Source of the DNA: an uncultured Butyrivibrio sp.
GTDB taxonomy: Bacteria; Bacillota; Clostridia; Lachnospirales; Lachnospiraceae
Direction: 5' to 3'
NCBI RefSeq assembly: GCF_947169445.1
Contig: NZ_CAMVPU010000004.1
Coordinates: 62,001-126,000 of the forward strand
DNA length: 64,000 nt
Positions 15,876 through 24,817 of this stretch are shown one piece after another. The notes below the pieces were generated by a model. The model was not told the origin of the DNA. It saw only the letters and a list, made by a program, of their open reading frames with translations, and did not search any database. The stretch's first letter is position 1. Each line of letters starts with the position of its first letter. The position numbers and the translations under genes are program-made.

Positions 15876-18758
15876 TTAAAGCGGATGCGTCTGATCAAAA
15901 TATACGTCTGTAAAACTGAATGCTCTTGGATCTGATGCCTTATATTTCTTCTGTTCCTGCCTTTCGATATCCTCATCCTGGCGTTTTTCTTCATCGGAAC
16001 GCCTTGTACTTTCTGTCTGTTCTTCTATTTCAAGCTTCTCGTCCTGCTTCCCAAACTTACCGCCACGGGTAAAGACTTCACTGGTAGCAAGGCCGTAGTT
16101 ATATTTGAGCCTCTGCAGATTCTTATACTCGCGCTTCAATGCTTCTATATCCTGCAGCCTGCCTTCCAGCTTATCAATATCGCCACGGACAATCTTTTTC
16201 TCCTTATCATAATCTTCCGGTTTGATACCAAGATCCATTAGTTGCTGCTCGGCATCACGAAGCTGCATTATGATTTTCTGGATATGTGGCTCATAATCAA
16301 GAAGGTGCTGTTCAAATAATGTGTCGTTCCTATTCTGAGCAGTGTCTACATCGCTCTGCAGGCAGTCCGGTATCGCATCTTTCTTTAACAGATAATCAGT
16401 CAGGCTGTATATCTCGCTCTTTGACAAAGCATCAAGCGGGACAGTTATTTCAATGCCCCTTATTCTGAGAAGATCCTGTGCCTGTTGGACATACGATGAT
16501 GCTGGCGCTTCATATGGCTTAAGGACATTTGGCTTTTGAACATATTTTCTCCTATCTGGAAGGAGCTTAAGATAGCTCTCAACCTCTTTTACATCCTCAA
16601 GAGTTAATGTCTCGACCGGTCTTGATAATGCCAGACTCTTATCTGCATCAGCTTCAAGCATCATTACTATCTTATCCCGGCTCATGACATCTGCCAGAGG
16701 AGCGGTTAGACTGGTCTTTGCTGTAAAGAAATGGATGAGCTGCATGGCATCATATTTTGTCAGAGTATCAGTATCCATCTCCATATTCTCAAACATACGG
16801 AGTCTTTCCTTATCTGCGTCCAATGCCCTGCCTTCAAGGATTTCTGTAACCTTATTCTTCTGAGCATCTGTAGCCGGTTCCTGGTATTTTTCTTTTTCTC
16901 CTGCAAGGCGCTTTTTGAGGATATAGCTGTACTTGTCAAAAAGTTCCTTATCTTCCTTATCCCTTCCCTCAACAAGAACTGCCGGCTTCTTACTGCTCTT
17001 TCCCTGCAGATATGAGATAACTTCTGCCGCCTCGCGGGCGTTAAGCTCATCATACTTACAGGTAAGCTTATAAATATTGTTGTATTTCTGAAGCTGGATG
17101 TATAGTTCTCTCCTCTGGGAAGGCGTTGCAGGGTTTTCACGGGCTTTATTCAGCCTTACCTGTGTATCATCCAGAGCATTTAGAAACAAACTTGATTCAT
17201 TAAAGCCAGAACCTAAAAGCTGCTCTCTATAGCTTTCAATATCATTAAGAAGAGATAACACTTTCTCAGAATACTCTGCATCCAGTTCAAGATCCTTAAC
17301 TTCTTTCCTGGCAATAGAAAGTTTTGTTCCTATCTCCTTAACAAGGTCTTCCAGCTCTACCTTAGTATGGATATCAAGCTCCTGACACATCTTAAGAGAG
17401 TCTATCATCTGACGCTCTTTCCATGCCCAGTCTCTGTGTATGGGGTTCATGGGCTGAGCTTTGGATGCTGTCATATCACGAAATCTGTCCTTAAGAGCTC
17501 TTATGATCTTTATGGCTACAAGGAATATCATTTCAAGGTCGCTTCTTCTCCTACCGGACAGAGTATATCTTGATACAAAGATATGGATTGGATTATGGGA
17601 CTTTTTAACAGACGGATCATCAATATTCTGCTTAACAGCTTCGTCTGCCATATTCTTAGCAAGGTCTTTTGATTCTTTAAGGCCGGCAAAATGTTCCATA
17701 ATTGCAGTCTTCTCAAACTCAGATCCAAGCCTCTTGTCACGGCAGCGGTATTCATCCTCGCCCGGCATAATATAGGTGATATGCCTCTCGGTTTCGCGGA
17801 TCCCATAACCAGAATCTTTCATGATCTCAATAAACTGGTCATAAGAACGTGCAATTCTGACAGCACCCCTGATATCCTGCTTCATCTGCTCTTTCCAGCT
17901 CTGACCTTCCTGCTTGCTCTTCCACTCAGCCCAGTCAATAGCCTTGCCCTGTTCCTGCGAAAGCGACGGCAGGACAGGCAGTCCAAATTTTCTTGAAAGA
18001 TCATCGCACACCTGACGGGCATACATAAGACTGTCCAGATTGTCATGATATTTATGTGAACCGTCCTTAGCATAAGCACTCATTACAATATGGTCATGTG
18101 GATGGGCTTTATCCATATGGGTAGATATAACAGCCTGATACTGACCGCCACCCACCTGTTTGATAAATTCAAGACCGATCTGATGACAGATACGAGGATC
18201 AATCTTATATCCGCAGACAGATTCCGGCGGAAAGCTGAGTACCCACATATAAGCTGTACGCGCCTGCATCTCCTTTTCATAGGTCTCATACCTGCACTTG
18301 CCATCTGCATCATGCCATACAGGTGCTTTCTCGTCATAGATCATATTCCCATTTGTATCAAGTACGGGCTGACCATCCTCATCAAGCTTTGCCCTGAATA
18401 TCCGCCTTGCTGTATGGGTGGTCAGATGCTCGTCATGGTTCTGATAATAAAGATCCATGGTCGCCTGAAACTGTTCTACAGCCATATCCGGGTCGCACAT
18501 ATATCCGGAAACAAGTTCCTGTACCGTTCCCATATCACCTTGATATGTTGTTTTTTCAGGATTGGCAGCATAATCAAATGCGTTCTCTGCATTGGCATCC
18601 ATCTGGATACCGGAGCCGGATGGAGCAATACCGCTATCCTGATCAAACCATTCCTGATGCTTTGACATATCTGTTTTTTCATCATTAGCAATATAGTCTA
18701 TGGGATTACTGATCGCATTCTGTGTTCCATGATAAGCTTTTATTCGTACTACTGACAT
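15876..18758 (-). CDS. Relaxase / mobilization nuclease (MobA/VirD2 type)
   Basis: The relaxase domain covers about the first 300 residues. Motif III is visible as HMDKAHPHDHIV, which supplies the metal-binding histidines; DYIANDEKT near residue 22 carries the likely catalytic Tyr. The rest of the 960 residues is Lys/Glu-rich and partly coiled coil, as in large Firmicute relaxases. It nicks oriT and pilots the strand in conjugation. It overlaps the accessory gene by 10 bases, giving a mob operon read away from the oriT-like region. No VirB4 or VirD4 gene is in the window, so transfer machinery must lie elsewhere or be borrowed. Confidence 0.9.
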   Translation of the reverse strand: MSVVRIKAYHGTQNAISNPIDYIANDEKTDMSKHQEWFDQDSGIAPSGSGIQMDANAENAFDYAANPEKTTYQGDMGTVQELVSGYMCDPDMAVEQFQATMDLYYQNHDEHLTTHTARRIFRAKLDEDGQPVLDTNGNMIYDEKAPVWHDADGKCRYETYEKEMQARTAYMWVLSFPPESVCGYKIDPRICHQIGLEFIKQVGGGQYQAVISTHMDKAHPHDHIVMSAYAKDGSHKYHDNLDSLMYARQVCDDLSRKFGLPVLPSLSQEQGKAIDWAEWKSKQEGQSWKEQMKQDIRGAVRIARSYDQFIEIMKDSGYGIRETERHITYIMPGEDEYRCRDKRLGSEFEKTAIMEHFAGLKESKDLAKNMADEAVKQNIDDPSVKKSHNPIHIFVSRYTLSGRRRSDLEMIFLVAIKIIRALKDRFRDMTASKAQPMNPIHRDWAWKERQMIDSLKMCQELDIHTKVELEDLVKEIGTKLSIARKEVKDLELDAEYSEKVLSLLNDIESYREQLLGSGFNESSLFLNALDDTQVRLNKARENPATPSQRRELYIQLQKYNNIYKLTCKYDELNAREAAEVISYLQGKSSKKPAVLVEGRDKEDKELFDKYSYILKKRLAGEKEKYQEPATDAQKNKVTEILEGRALDADKERLRMFENMEMDTDTLTKYDAMQLIHFFTAKTSLTAPLADVMSRDKIVMMLEADADKSLALSRPVETLTLEDVKEVESYLKLLPDRRKYVQKPNVLKPYEAPASSYVQQAQDLLRIRGIEITVPLDALSKSEIYSLTDYLLKKDAIPDCLQSDVDTAQNRNDTLFEQHLLDYEPHIQKIIMQLRDAEQQLMDLGIKPEDYDKEKKIVRGDIDKLEGRLQDIEALKREYKNLQRLKYNYGLATSEVFTRGGKFGKQDEKLEIEEQTESTRRSDEEKRQDEDIERQEQKKYKASDPRAFSFTDVYFDQTHPL

Positions 18759-19630
18759 AGTGACTTCTCCTTTCTGGTCTTACGTCTTTCTGCTTTGCTT
18801 CTTGTTCTTTCATGAATCTTTAAATCATATTCTTCAAATAAAGATCTGCGGTCGTTCTCAACAATCTTCCATATTTCCTTTTCATACTGCTGGACCTTTT
18901 TATATAGCTTTTCAAGTTCCCTGCCCTGGTCGGCACACTCATATCCTTGGAAATACATCATGGTAATAAACGGCTTTGCATACCGAAGCGCTGAGTACAA
19001 TCTTTCTGCCATGAGATTTAGGTCATCTGTCTTGCGCGTAAGCTTGATGTACCTACTGGACAGGATAAGATTTCTGAAATAGCCTGATACATCTCTTGAG
19101 CTATTTTGAGAACTATCTATATTAAGGATAATCCTGTCCTTCTCTTCCTGTGTTACTGTCAGAAGAACATCACTTGGCTTAGGAACGGACACTTCTATAT
19201 CAGTCTTTCTATATGAACTGCGCGGCGCTTTTGAGATAGCCTGTGATATGAGTTCACGTTCCCTGGCAATATCTGATTCTCTGATATCAACCAGTTTTCT
19301 GTAACACTTGTCAAGATATGCTGACAGTTCCTTGAAAAGCTTAATCATACTCTCGCCATCATCAAGACCTACTTCTGGGTGATCACGATCTCGGGAAATG
19401 ACAAGATGGTAATATCCGCTGGCCTTAAAAGTCAGGGTGTCTAATCTGATGTTCATCTCTGTAAGATTATGGACTGCTATCTCATAGGTGGACATAACTA
19501 CATTTAGGGATAAATCTTTTAGGTATGCATTCATAGACAGATCCTTAAATGCCGCTTTCTGTTTTAAGATGGTATAGGATTTCTCATCAAGGCATATATG
19601 GATGCATAGCTGGGATTGTGTTCTTGGCAT
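18749..19630 (-). CDS. Relaxosome accessory protein (MobC-like)
   Basis: The start is set at ATG 19630 with GAAAGG upstream. The N-terminus (CIHICLDEKSYTILKQKAAF...MNAYLKDLSL) looks like a ribbon-helix-helix DNA-binding unit, as in MobC proteins. The protein has 293 residues, long for MobC, with a second RHH-like stretch near residues 165-195 (EEKDRIILNIDSS...YFRNLIL). Together with the relaxase overlap and the adjoining oriT-like repeats this supports an oriT-binding accessory role. The assignment rests on pattern and context. Confidence 0.6.
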   Translation of the reverse strand: MPRTQSQLCIHICLDEKSYTILKQKAAFKDLSMNAYLKDLSLNVVMSTYEIAVHNLTEMNIRLDTLTFKASGYYHLVISRDRDHPEVGLDDGESMIKLFKELSAYLDKCYRKLVDIRESDIARERELISQAISKAPRSSYRKTDIEVSVPKPSDVLLTVTQEEKDRIILNIDSSQNSSRDVSGYFRNLILSSRYIKLTRKTDDLNLMAERLYSALRYAKPFITMMYFQGYECADQGRELEKLYKKVQQYEKEIWKIVENDRRSLFEEYDLKIHERTRSKAERRKTRKEKSLCQ

Positions 19631-19699
19631 TAGTCTGTTTTCCTTTCTGAAATCCCGGCGGGGATTTCTTATTTTCAGCATCAGCTGAAAGGGTTCGGG

Positions 19700-19837
19700 C
19701 GTAGCCTGACAAGGTCTCGGGCGTGAGCCTGAGCAAGCGATAGTACAACGTACTATCTGTGCTTGTAAGGAGTCGTGGTGATGAACTCTATTCTGCTCCT
19801 AAGTGATATTACGACTCCTTCTGCGACTGCTTGGCAG
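19700..19837. other. Candidate origin of transfer (oriT)
   Basis: Upstream of the mob operon lie two direct repeats (TCGGGCGTAGCCTGA and TCGGGCGTGAGCCTGA), an 8-bp hairpin GATAGTAC-AAC-GTACTATC (19739-19757) extended by CAAGC/GCTTG, and a 10-bp perfect inverted repeat AAGGAGTCGT (19767-19776) / ACGACTCCTT (19811-19820). Clustered repeats beside relaxase genes are typical of oriT. The nick site cannot be placed by eye. Confidence 0.6.
19805..19837 (-). promoter_or_regulatory. Shared backbone promoter element, mob operon
   Basis: The minus strand reads TGCCAAG-N16-CGTAATATC (CGTAATATC at 19813-19805). It follows the plasmid-wide element and overlaps the right arm of the oriT inverted repeat, so relaxosome binding could repress mob transcription. 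Confidence 0.65.
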
Positions 19838-19964
19838 GCGCTTATATAGGTAAACAGACTTGCTAAATACCGCCCAGCTCTTATAGGCGGATGTAGTAAA
19901 TCAACCTGCATCCGGTCCCTGCAAAAAATCATCTCCCAGATGATCAATCCCACAAAATCAGTTC

Positions 19965-20270
19965 AAAAAGGACAGTAACACATACATTAAGGACAGTAAT
20001 CATTGCTATACGGCACTCTGCAATATCGCTGCTGTCCTTACCCATGGCAATAGATCACGTTGCATTAGTCCAGCTGTCCTTTTAACAGTTCCTGCTGTCC
20101 TTGCTATACCTATTAAGTGTAGTTAATGCTTCTTTACTGTCCCTTTTACATGAGTTAAGTGCAGTTACTATGTTTTTACTGTCCTTTTCTGCGTAGTAAA
20201 AGCACGTATAGCCCATGTAAGTGCTGTTCATATCTATCAGCTATACTCTGCGAAATCGGTACTGTCCTTA
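19965..20270. repeat. Candidate parC centromere repeats
   Basis: Eight copies of a [A/G]CTGTCC box lie upstream of the ParR/ParM genes. Two are inverted (GGACAGT at 19970 and 19991) and six direct (20031, 20073, 20094, 20136, 20178, 20261). Two of the direct copies are part of a longer repeat of about 40 bases starting GTTAAGTG / TTAAGTGT. The position just before parR fits a type II centromere. Confidence 0.65.
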
Positions 20271-20295
20271 ACACCCACGTAAAGGCACTTAGCGT

Positions 20296-20329
20296 TTGTT
20301 CAAGCAAAGCTCCAATAACTCGTAATATC
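20296..20329 (+). promoter_or_regulatory. Shared backbone promoter element, par operon
   Basis: TTTGTTCAAG-N16-CGTAATATC precedes the ParR-like gene by about 55 bases. It is a divergent copy of the plasmid-wide element with the same 16-base spacer. Confidence 0.6.
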
Positions 20330-20383
20330 AATTAGAGGAATTTAATTGAATCTATAGAAAGGAATTTAATAAGGTGATGCGAC

Positions 20384-21064
20384 ATGAGTACAATTCGTGT
20401 AGTTCTTCATTTTGAAGAAGACGATAACAACTCCATGCAGCTGTACCAGATATTACAGAATATCAAAAGAGGTAAAAGGGCGACGGTTCTTGCTGATAAC
20501 ATCATGGCGAATCTGGCAGAGCATAACCTGCTATCTACATTTGGATCATCTCCAGAAGCAATGGCATCTCTGCTGACGGCTCTATCTACTAACTACAGGA
20601 TGGGTATTGCACCGCAGCCAGTTAGTAATTCATCAGCCCCGCCCACACAGGTACAGCAGACGAAAAAGAAACCAAAGAAGAAATTGGAAGATATAGCACC
20701 TGTAAAAACTCCCAGAGTAGTCCAACAGGTAGCTAAACCAGTAACAGCTGAGCAGCAATCTGTTCCGGTAGCGACAGATATCAACCAGTCAGAACAAGAG
20801 TCCACAGTAATGTCATTGACCGCTGAGGAATACAAAAATATGGAATTACAGGATGCTCGTGACTATCTGTTAAATGAGATAGTCAAAAACGAAGACCAGC
20901 GCATCCGCCTTAATGCGCAATGGCAGTCGTGGGATGAAGAAGATCTTTTTGAATACTTCTTTAATAACTGCCCACTGCTCCCTGCGGATCACGCAGACCT
21001 GAAAACATTAATAGACTCCCGGCTTGCAGAGCAGGGTTACAAAATGGAGGATGAAGCTTTATGA
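20384..21064 (+). CDS. ParR-like partition adaptor
   Basis: The 226-residue protein begins with a short strand and helices (TIRVVLHFEEDDNNSMQLYQ, then GKRATVLADNIMANL) that resemble the ribbon-helix-helix end of ParR proteins. A Pro/Lys/Gln-rich linker follows, then an acidic C-terminal unit that could contact the filament. It overlaps the actin-like gene by 4 bases (ATGA) and follows an array of CTGTCC boxes. Those features define a type II par locus. Its role would be to bind the centromere and couple it to ParM; this rests largely on context. Confidence 0.65.
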   Translation: MSTIRVVLHFEEDDNNSMQLYQILQNIKRGKRATVLADNIMANLAEHNLLSTFGSSPEAMASLLTALSTNYRMGIAPQPVSNSSAPPTQVQQTKKKPKKKLEDIAPVKTPRVVQQVAKPVTAEQQSVPVATDINQSEQESTVMSLTAEEYKNMELQDARDYLLNEIVKNEDQRIRLNAQWQSWDEEDLFEYFFNNCPLLPADHADLKTLIDSRLAEQGYKMEDEAL

Positions 21065-22026
21065 GAATCGTTAATCTGGCCGTTGACAGCGGCAAATATG
21101 CAACAAAACTCGCCCTTGCAAATAATGGGGTAATTATCCACCAGAGCATCCGAACAAAAATGGATGAAGGTGTATCAAAGATGGACTTTAGTAAACAAAG
21201 TTCTACCTATGAAGTGGAATTTGAAGGCGAAAGATACCTTCTCGGAGAGCAGGCAGAAACCATGAGTGCTGATACCAAGAAAGACCAGCCTATGCATAAG
21301 ATTGCAACTTATGTCATGATAGCGCTCAATACTGGCAATGGCGACCATGTAAATCTTGCTATTGGATGTCCTCTTTCAGTATATGGAAACAAAACAGCAA
21401 GAAATCTGTATAAAGAATACATTGCCAAAAACAATACAACAGTTAATATCCGTGTGGATGGAAGGCCCCGTATGTTCGTTATCGACAAGGTATATGTATA
21501 TCCTGAAAGCAGCGGCATCATTTATCTGAATAGTTCCAAATATGCAAATAAAACTGTGGGTGTCATTGATATCGGCGGATTAAATGCTAACTGCTGCATC
21601 TATAAACAGCTTGTTCCCCAACCGACAGAAACAATGTTTACAGCAAAATCCGGCGGAAACATGCTTACACAGAATATAATCAAGACTCTTGAATCAGTCT
21701 GCAACGGCGGTGATCAGATCGGCGAGTATATGTATGACCAGATCATGCAGGATGGTGTTCTTGAAGGTCATCCAGAGAGCGCTGATATTATCAAGGAAAA
21801 GAAACTTGAGCATGTAAAACATCTCTTCGAGGACTGCCAGCACCATAAGTGGTCTCCTAATGTTACCCCTATAGTATTCACTGGCGGAACATCCAAGTGC
21901 CTTAAAGACGAGATTGCTACTGTATTTAAGCTTGCTGATCTTGATAACCTCGATAATGAGGCAGAATACAAAAACGTAGACGGATTTCTTATGCAGATGC
22001 TCGATACCCTCGGCGTAGGATATTGA
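21061..22026 (+). CDS. parM: Actin-like plasmid segregation ATPase (ParM family)
   Basis: The 321-residue protein shows the actin-fold signatures: phosphate 1 loop (NLAVDSGKYATKLAL) at the N-terminus, phosphate 2 (VGVIDIGGLNANCC) near residue 165, and an adenosine motif (PIVFTGGTSKCL) near residue 275. This matches ParM/Alp plasmid actins, which form filaments that push sister plasmids apart. It is translationally coupled to the ParR-like gene. A hairpin with a T-rich tail follows 10 bases after the stop. Confidence 0.88.
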   Translation: MRIVNLAVDSGKYATKLALANNGVIIHQSIRTKMDEGVSKMDFSKQSSTYEVEFEGERYLLGEQAETMSADTKKDQPMHKIATYVMIALNTGNGDHVNLAIGCPLSVYGNKTARNLYKEYIAKNNTTVNIRVDGRPRMFVIDKVYVYPESSGIIYLNSSKYANKTVGVIDIGGLNANCCIYKQLVPQPTETMFTAKSGGNMLTQNIIKTLESVCNGGDQIGEYMYDQIMQDGVLEGHPESADIIKEKKLEHVKHLFEDCQHHKWSPNVTPIVFTGGTSKCLKDEIATVFKLADLDNLDNEAEYKNVDGFLMQMLDTLGVGY

Positions 22027-22036
22027 TAATATACAG

Positions 22037-22058
22037 CAGGCTCGTTGCAGCGAGCCTG
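22037..22058 (+). terminator. Terminator or attenuator after parM
   Basis: CAGGCTCG (22037-22044) pairs with CGAGCCTG (22051-22058), followed by TTTATT. The two small genes downstream have no promoter element of their own, so it may only attenuate. Confidence 0.7.
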
Positions 22059-22090
22059 TTTATTCCCATAGAAAGGCAAAGGATAAAATT

Positions 22091-22456
22091 ATGGATTCAG
22101 ATAAGACAGTGTACAAAGCTTATTTAATAGGCGCTCCAAATATATATTTTATAAACTGGGCTAACGAAATGGTATTTACCAAAGATGCAGAAGTTCTTGC
22201 ATCCTTCGCCAAGATCAAATTAGCAAAATCTGCTATATTTTCTGGCAGTTTTGAGAATACCGGCTATCCAGTGTTGGTAATTGTTTCCATGCCTATCGAC
22301 TGGAATGAAGACCTGCATGCCCAAAATATTCCATCCAAGTATCTCCACTGCGTATTTCTGAAAAAGGACAATGGTATCTACCAGGAAGTCATTCAAAACA
22401 GAACCGGCGTTATAAGCCTTACAGATTCTGCTCTGATGGATCTGAAAAAATCTTAA
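22091..22456 (+). CDS. Hypothetical protein (121 aa)
   Basis: A small soluble alpha/beta protein with AAAGGA before ATG 22091. It contains no signal peptide, membrane helix or recognised motif; the segment GYPVLVIVSMPIDW looks like a buried strand. It follows the par operon's hairpin and leads directly to the next small gene (18 bases). The stable placement behind partition genes suggests a backbone role, but the function is unknown. Confidence 0.55.
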   Translation: MDSDKTVYKAYLIGAPNIYFINWANEMVFTKDAEVLASFAKIKLAKSAIFSGSFENTGYPVLVIVSMPIDWNEDLHAQNIPSKYLHCVFLKKDNGIYQEVIQNRTGVISLTDSALMDLKKS

Positions 22457-22474
22457 TGGAAGAAGGTAAAAACA

Positions 22475-22837
22475 ATGATCACAATAGAACAGCTTGAAAA
22501 ACTACCACTTAAGGAAAAAGTAAAGTTTAAGGATACGAAATACGTCAGGTGGATCAGGCGGCCCTGGGAAATGCCAGGCTTTTATGACGTAAGTTTTTCA
22601 TATAACGGCCATGTGCTTAATGCTACTTTGTCTGAGGAAATAGATGGTTACACTCTTGGTGTAGAAATGCCCGGAGTGATCCAGTTCTATGGAAGCCTCA
22701 GGACATCTGATGACCCGGAGGCTATTGATAAGTTCTGGGAACATATCACAGATGATTTTGACTTTGAGATTTCGCCTATGGTTCAGAGCGAAGGCTCCCA
22801 GTACGTAAAGAATATATTGAAGCATCTGTTCAGTTAA
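22475..22837 (+). CDS. Hypothetical protein (120 aa)
   Basis: A soluble 120-residue protein, rich in aromatic residues (RWIRRPWEMPGFYDV), with a predicted beta-sheet core and an acidic helical end. GAAGG precedes the start. It is the last gene of the par transcript, followed by a strong terminator. No family was recognised. Confidence 0.55.
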   Translation: MITIEQLEKLPLKEKVKFKDTKYVRWIRRPWEMPGFYDVSFSYNGHVLNATLSEEIDGYTLGVEMPGVIQFYGSLRTSDDPEAIDKFWEHITDDFDFEISPMVQSEGSQYVKNILKHLFS

Positions 22838-22858
22838 ACGACATCCTTGAAATAGAAA

Positions 22859-22878
22859 AAGCGCCCTTGCGGGCGCTT
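22859..22878 (+). terminator. Intrinsic terminator of the par transcript
   Basis: AAGCGCCC-TTGC-GGGCGCTT is a perfect 8-bp stem, followed by CATCTTTGC. It lies 21 bases after the stop at 22837. Confidence 0.8.
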
Positions 22879-22951
22879 CATCTTTGCTTATGGCAGTTAG
22901 CTAGACCGCCATACTGAGAGAGAGTTAATGAAAGGGGATTATCATAAAAAC

Positions 22952-23683
22952 TTAGTCTTCATACCATACTTTAAAATCATTTATCAAATCTGCTATTACT
23001 TCAGGATCATACTTATCTTTCTTCTTTTTTTCAATTCTCTGGATAAACCTATTAAGCATATCAACCTTTACTATAGGGATTGGGGAGTTCTCATATCCCA
23101 CAATTATTGCCGAGTCATGAGCAATACACAGAATGTCGATTATATCAGACTGTCTCACCTGATTGCCCAGGATGCTTAATAACAGTTTGTGGTGTCTGTC
23201 AATCTGGGAAACAGGACTGCGCTCGCCACGTTCCCTGCCATTTTCATCTGTCCTGATCCAGTTCCCGTTTTTGGCAATGGTCAACTTGCCTTTGTAGTTC
23301 TTGGTTTCAATGATATAGACACAGCGCTTGCTGATAACAATGTGATCATATTCCTGCTCTTCATCGATAAAATCTTTGTTTTCAAGCAGAATTGTTTCAT
23401 TCCCATAAGGATCTGCACAATCTTTAGGAATCGAAATAAAGTCGCTACCCAGCCACTTTAGCTCGTAATCTACTTTTGATTCTCCTATTTTTCCACCAGT
23501 ATTATCATTATCAATAGGATCTTCATCGTAAACCAAGACCTCTTTGTCCCAGTCAAATTTCTTTCCGTTCATTTCGGCCAGAGTTTTCTTATCCATCAGC
23601 CTAATAAATGCATCCTCTTCTTTCATTCTATCTACTTCTTTACGCGAATAGCAAAGCTTTCCTGTTTTTTTATCCAAATACAT
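22952..23683 (-). CDS. NERD-domain protein
   Basis: A NERD (nuclease-related) core is visible from about residue 80: an EYDHIVISKRCVYIIETKNYKGKL segment contains the ETKNYKG motif, a PD-(D/E)xK-like nuclease signature. It then continues to GERSPVSQIDRHHKLLLSIL. The 243-residue protein has a charged N-terminal extension (KLCYSRKEVDRMKEED). NERD proteins are thought to act on nucleic acids. AGGAG lies before the start at 23683. Its place in plasmid biology is unknown. Confidence 0.75.
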   Translation of the reverse strand: MYLDKKTGKLCYSRKEVDRMKEEDAFIRLMDKKTLAEMNGKKFDWDKEVLVYDEDPIDNDNTGGKIGESKVDYELKWLGSDFISIPKDCADPYGNETILLENKDFIDEEQEYDHIVISKRCVYIIETKNYKGKLTIAKNGNWIRTDENGRERGERSPVSQIDRHHKLLLSILGNQVRQSDIIDILCIAHDSAIIVGYENSPIPIVKVDMLNRFIQRIEKKKKDKYDPEVIADLINDFKVWYED

Positions 23684-23703
23684 AATTTATCTCCTTTTTT
23701 CAT

Positions 23704-23876
23704 CTAAACATCACAGATACCAAATAACCTCCTTGTTGCTGTGATCACTGTAATATTTAAAAAGATGTAAGCTAAAACCAGCGTTATCATGGCCAGCCCG
23801 TACATGTCGAATATCATGAGATATATCACAATCTCAGCCAGTATTATTGTTAACAGAAAGTTTTTAGTATCTTCAT
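23704..23876 (-). pseudogene. Frame-broken small two-helix membrane protein
   Basis: AGGAGA lies 10 bases before ATG 23876, but that frame stops after eight residues (MKILKTFC). A -1 shift at the run CTAAAAACT restores a frame of about 57 residues with two strongly hydrophobic helices (NFLLTIILAEIVIYLMIF and LAMITLVLAYIFLNITVI), ending at 23704. Either one A was lost or gained, or ribosomes slip on the A-run. It lies directly after the FtsZ-C/DnaA-IV-like gene. Confidence 0.45.
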
Positions 23877-23906
23877 TACAAAGGTTTCTCCTATCTTGAT
23901 CTTTAA

Positions 23907-24554
23907 TTAGTGTCTTTTCTCGTTGAGTGCTCCTGCATTGTTGTACGTATCCAGTATTTCCTGTTCCAGATACTTGATAAATGGAAGCAGGTTCTCTTTT
24001 GTCTTTATCAGCTGAGTTATCTTGCTGATTGCCGCCATTACGGCAACATACTCATCCTTAGTCACAGATCCTATTGCATCAAGATCCATGTCCGTAAGTT
24101 CCCTGCAGAAATACATGATAAGTTCCCGCGGCATTTGCAGTTCTGACGTATCATGGTCTGATACCAGGTCACGGAAATCAACTCCAAAATTTGTACATAC
24201 CGTTGTTATGATGTTATCAACAATCTCGTCAGGATCATACTTTTCACGTACGTCCTTTTCGCAGATGTCCTCGTTTTCCTTTGCAAAGGTCAATACATAG
24301 GCCATGCACTCATCAGATCCTTCTTTGTATGATAAGTTCACCGACAGCTTGACATTATCTCCTACCTGGTCCTGAGCATACTTTGCAGCATTAGTGGCAT
24401 CTTCAAGGCTCATGCCACCTGAAACAACAACTGCCACTTTTTGTAAACACGCCATATCAGTACAGGCATTAAAAGCTTCGTTCACTGCTGAAACAGCCAT
24501 GCTTTCACCTTTGCCATAGCCAATCCCAATCTTGTCTAAGTTTAAAATATTCAT
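23907..24554 (-). CDS. Fusion of FtsZ C-terminal-like and DnaA domain IV-like modules
   Basis: Residues 1-95 read like the C-terminal domain of FtsZ: GIGYGKGESMAVSAVNEAF, then VAVVVSGGMSLEDA and a closing strand, with no GTP-binding domain. Residues 105-205 align with DnaA domain IV: an FGVDFRDL helix, then MPRELIMYFCRELTDMDLDA matching the PRQIAMYLxRExTD signature. The DnaA-box contact loop (RDHTTV in DnaA) is replaced by KDEYVAV, so DNA recognition may have changed or been lost. The 215-residue protein may regulate replication or segregation; this is inference. Both similarities were judged by eye. Confidence 0.6.
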   Translation of the reverse strand: MNILNLDKIGIGYGKGESMAVSAVNEAFNACTDMACLQKVAVVVSGGMSLEDATNAAKYAQDQVGDNVKLSVNLSYKEGSDECMAYVLTFAKENEDICEKDVREKYDPDEIVDNIITTVCTNFGVDFRDLVSDHDTSELQMPRELIMYFCRELTDMDLDAIGSVTKDEYVAVMAAISKITQLIKTKENLLPFIKYLEQEILDTYNNAGALNEKRH

Positions 24555-24628
24555 TTTGCCCTCTCTATGAAATGGGCTCCCAGAACAACACTGAATAAGC
24601 CCAGTACCCCTGGGAACCCTTTGTTTTC

Positions 24629-24817
24629 TTAATCGTCCAGCAGGTGTGAAGCTGCATCATGTGCAGCAAGCCCGGCAATTGTTCCGCCCGCAATAGCAGA
24701 AGCCGCTGCTCCGTTCACTGCACCAAAAGCTCCACATATGCCGATACTGGACCCTACTGCCGCACCAACACCGCCACCTACAGCAGTTGCGACAAGCGTA
24801 ATCAGCCCTGTCAACAT
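24629..24817 (-). CDS. Glycine-rich hydrophobic peptide (62 aa)
   Basis: The 62 residues are dominated by Gly, Ala and small hydrophobic residues with GxxxG-type repeats (GGGVGAAVGSS, AGGTIAGLAA) and an acidic tail. This glycine-zipper pattern suggests membrane insertion or oligomerisation, as in some bacteriocins and small membrane proteins. No processing site was seen. AGGAGG precedes the start at 24817. It lies upstream of the FtsZ-C/DnaA-IV-like gene with a hairpin between them. Confidence 0.55.
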   Translation of the reverse strand: MLTGLITLVATAVGGGVGAAVGSSIGICGAFGAVNGAAASAIAGGTIAGLAAHDAASHLLDD

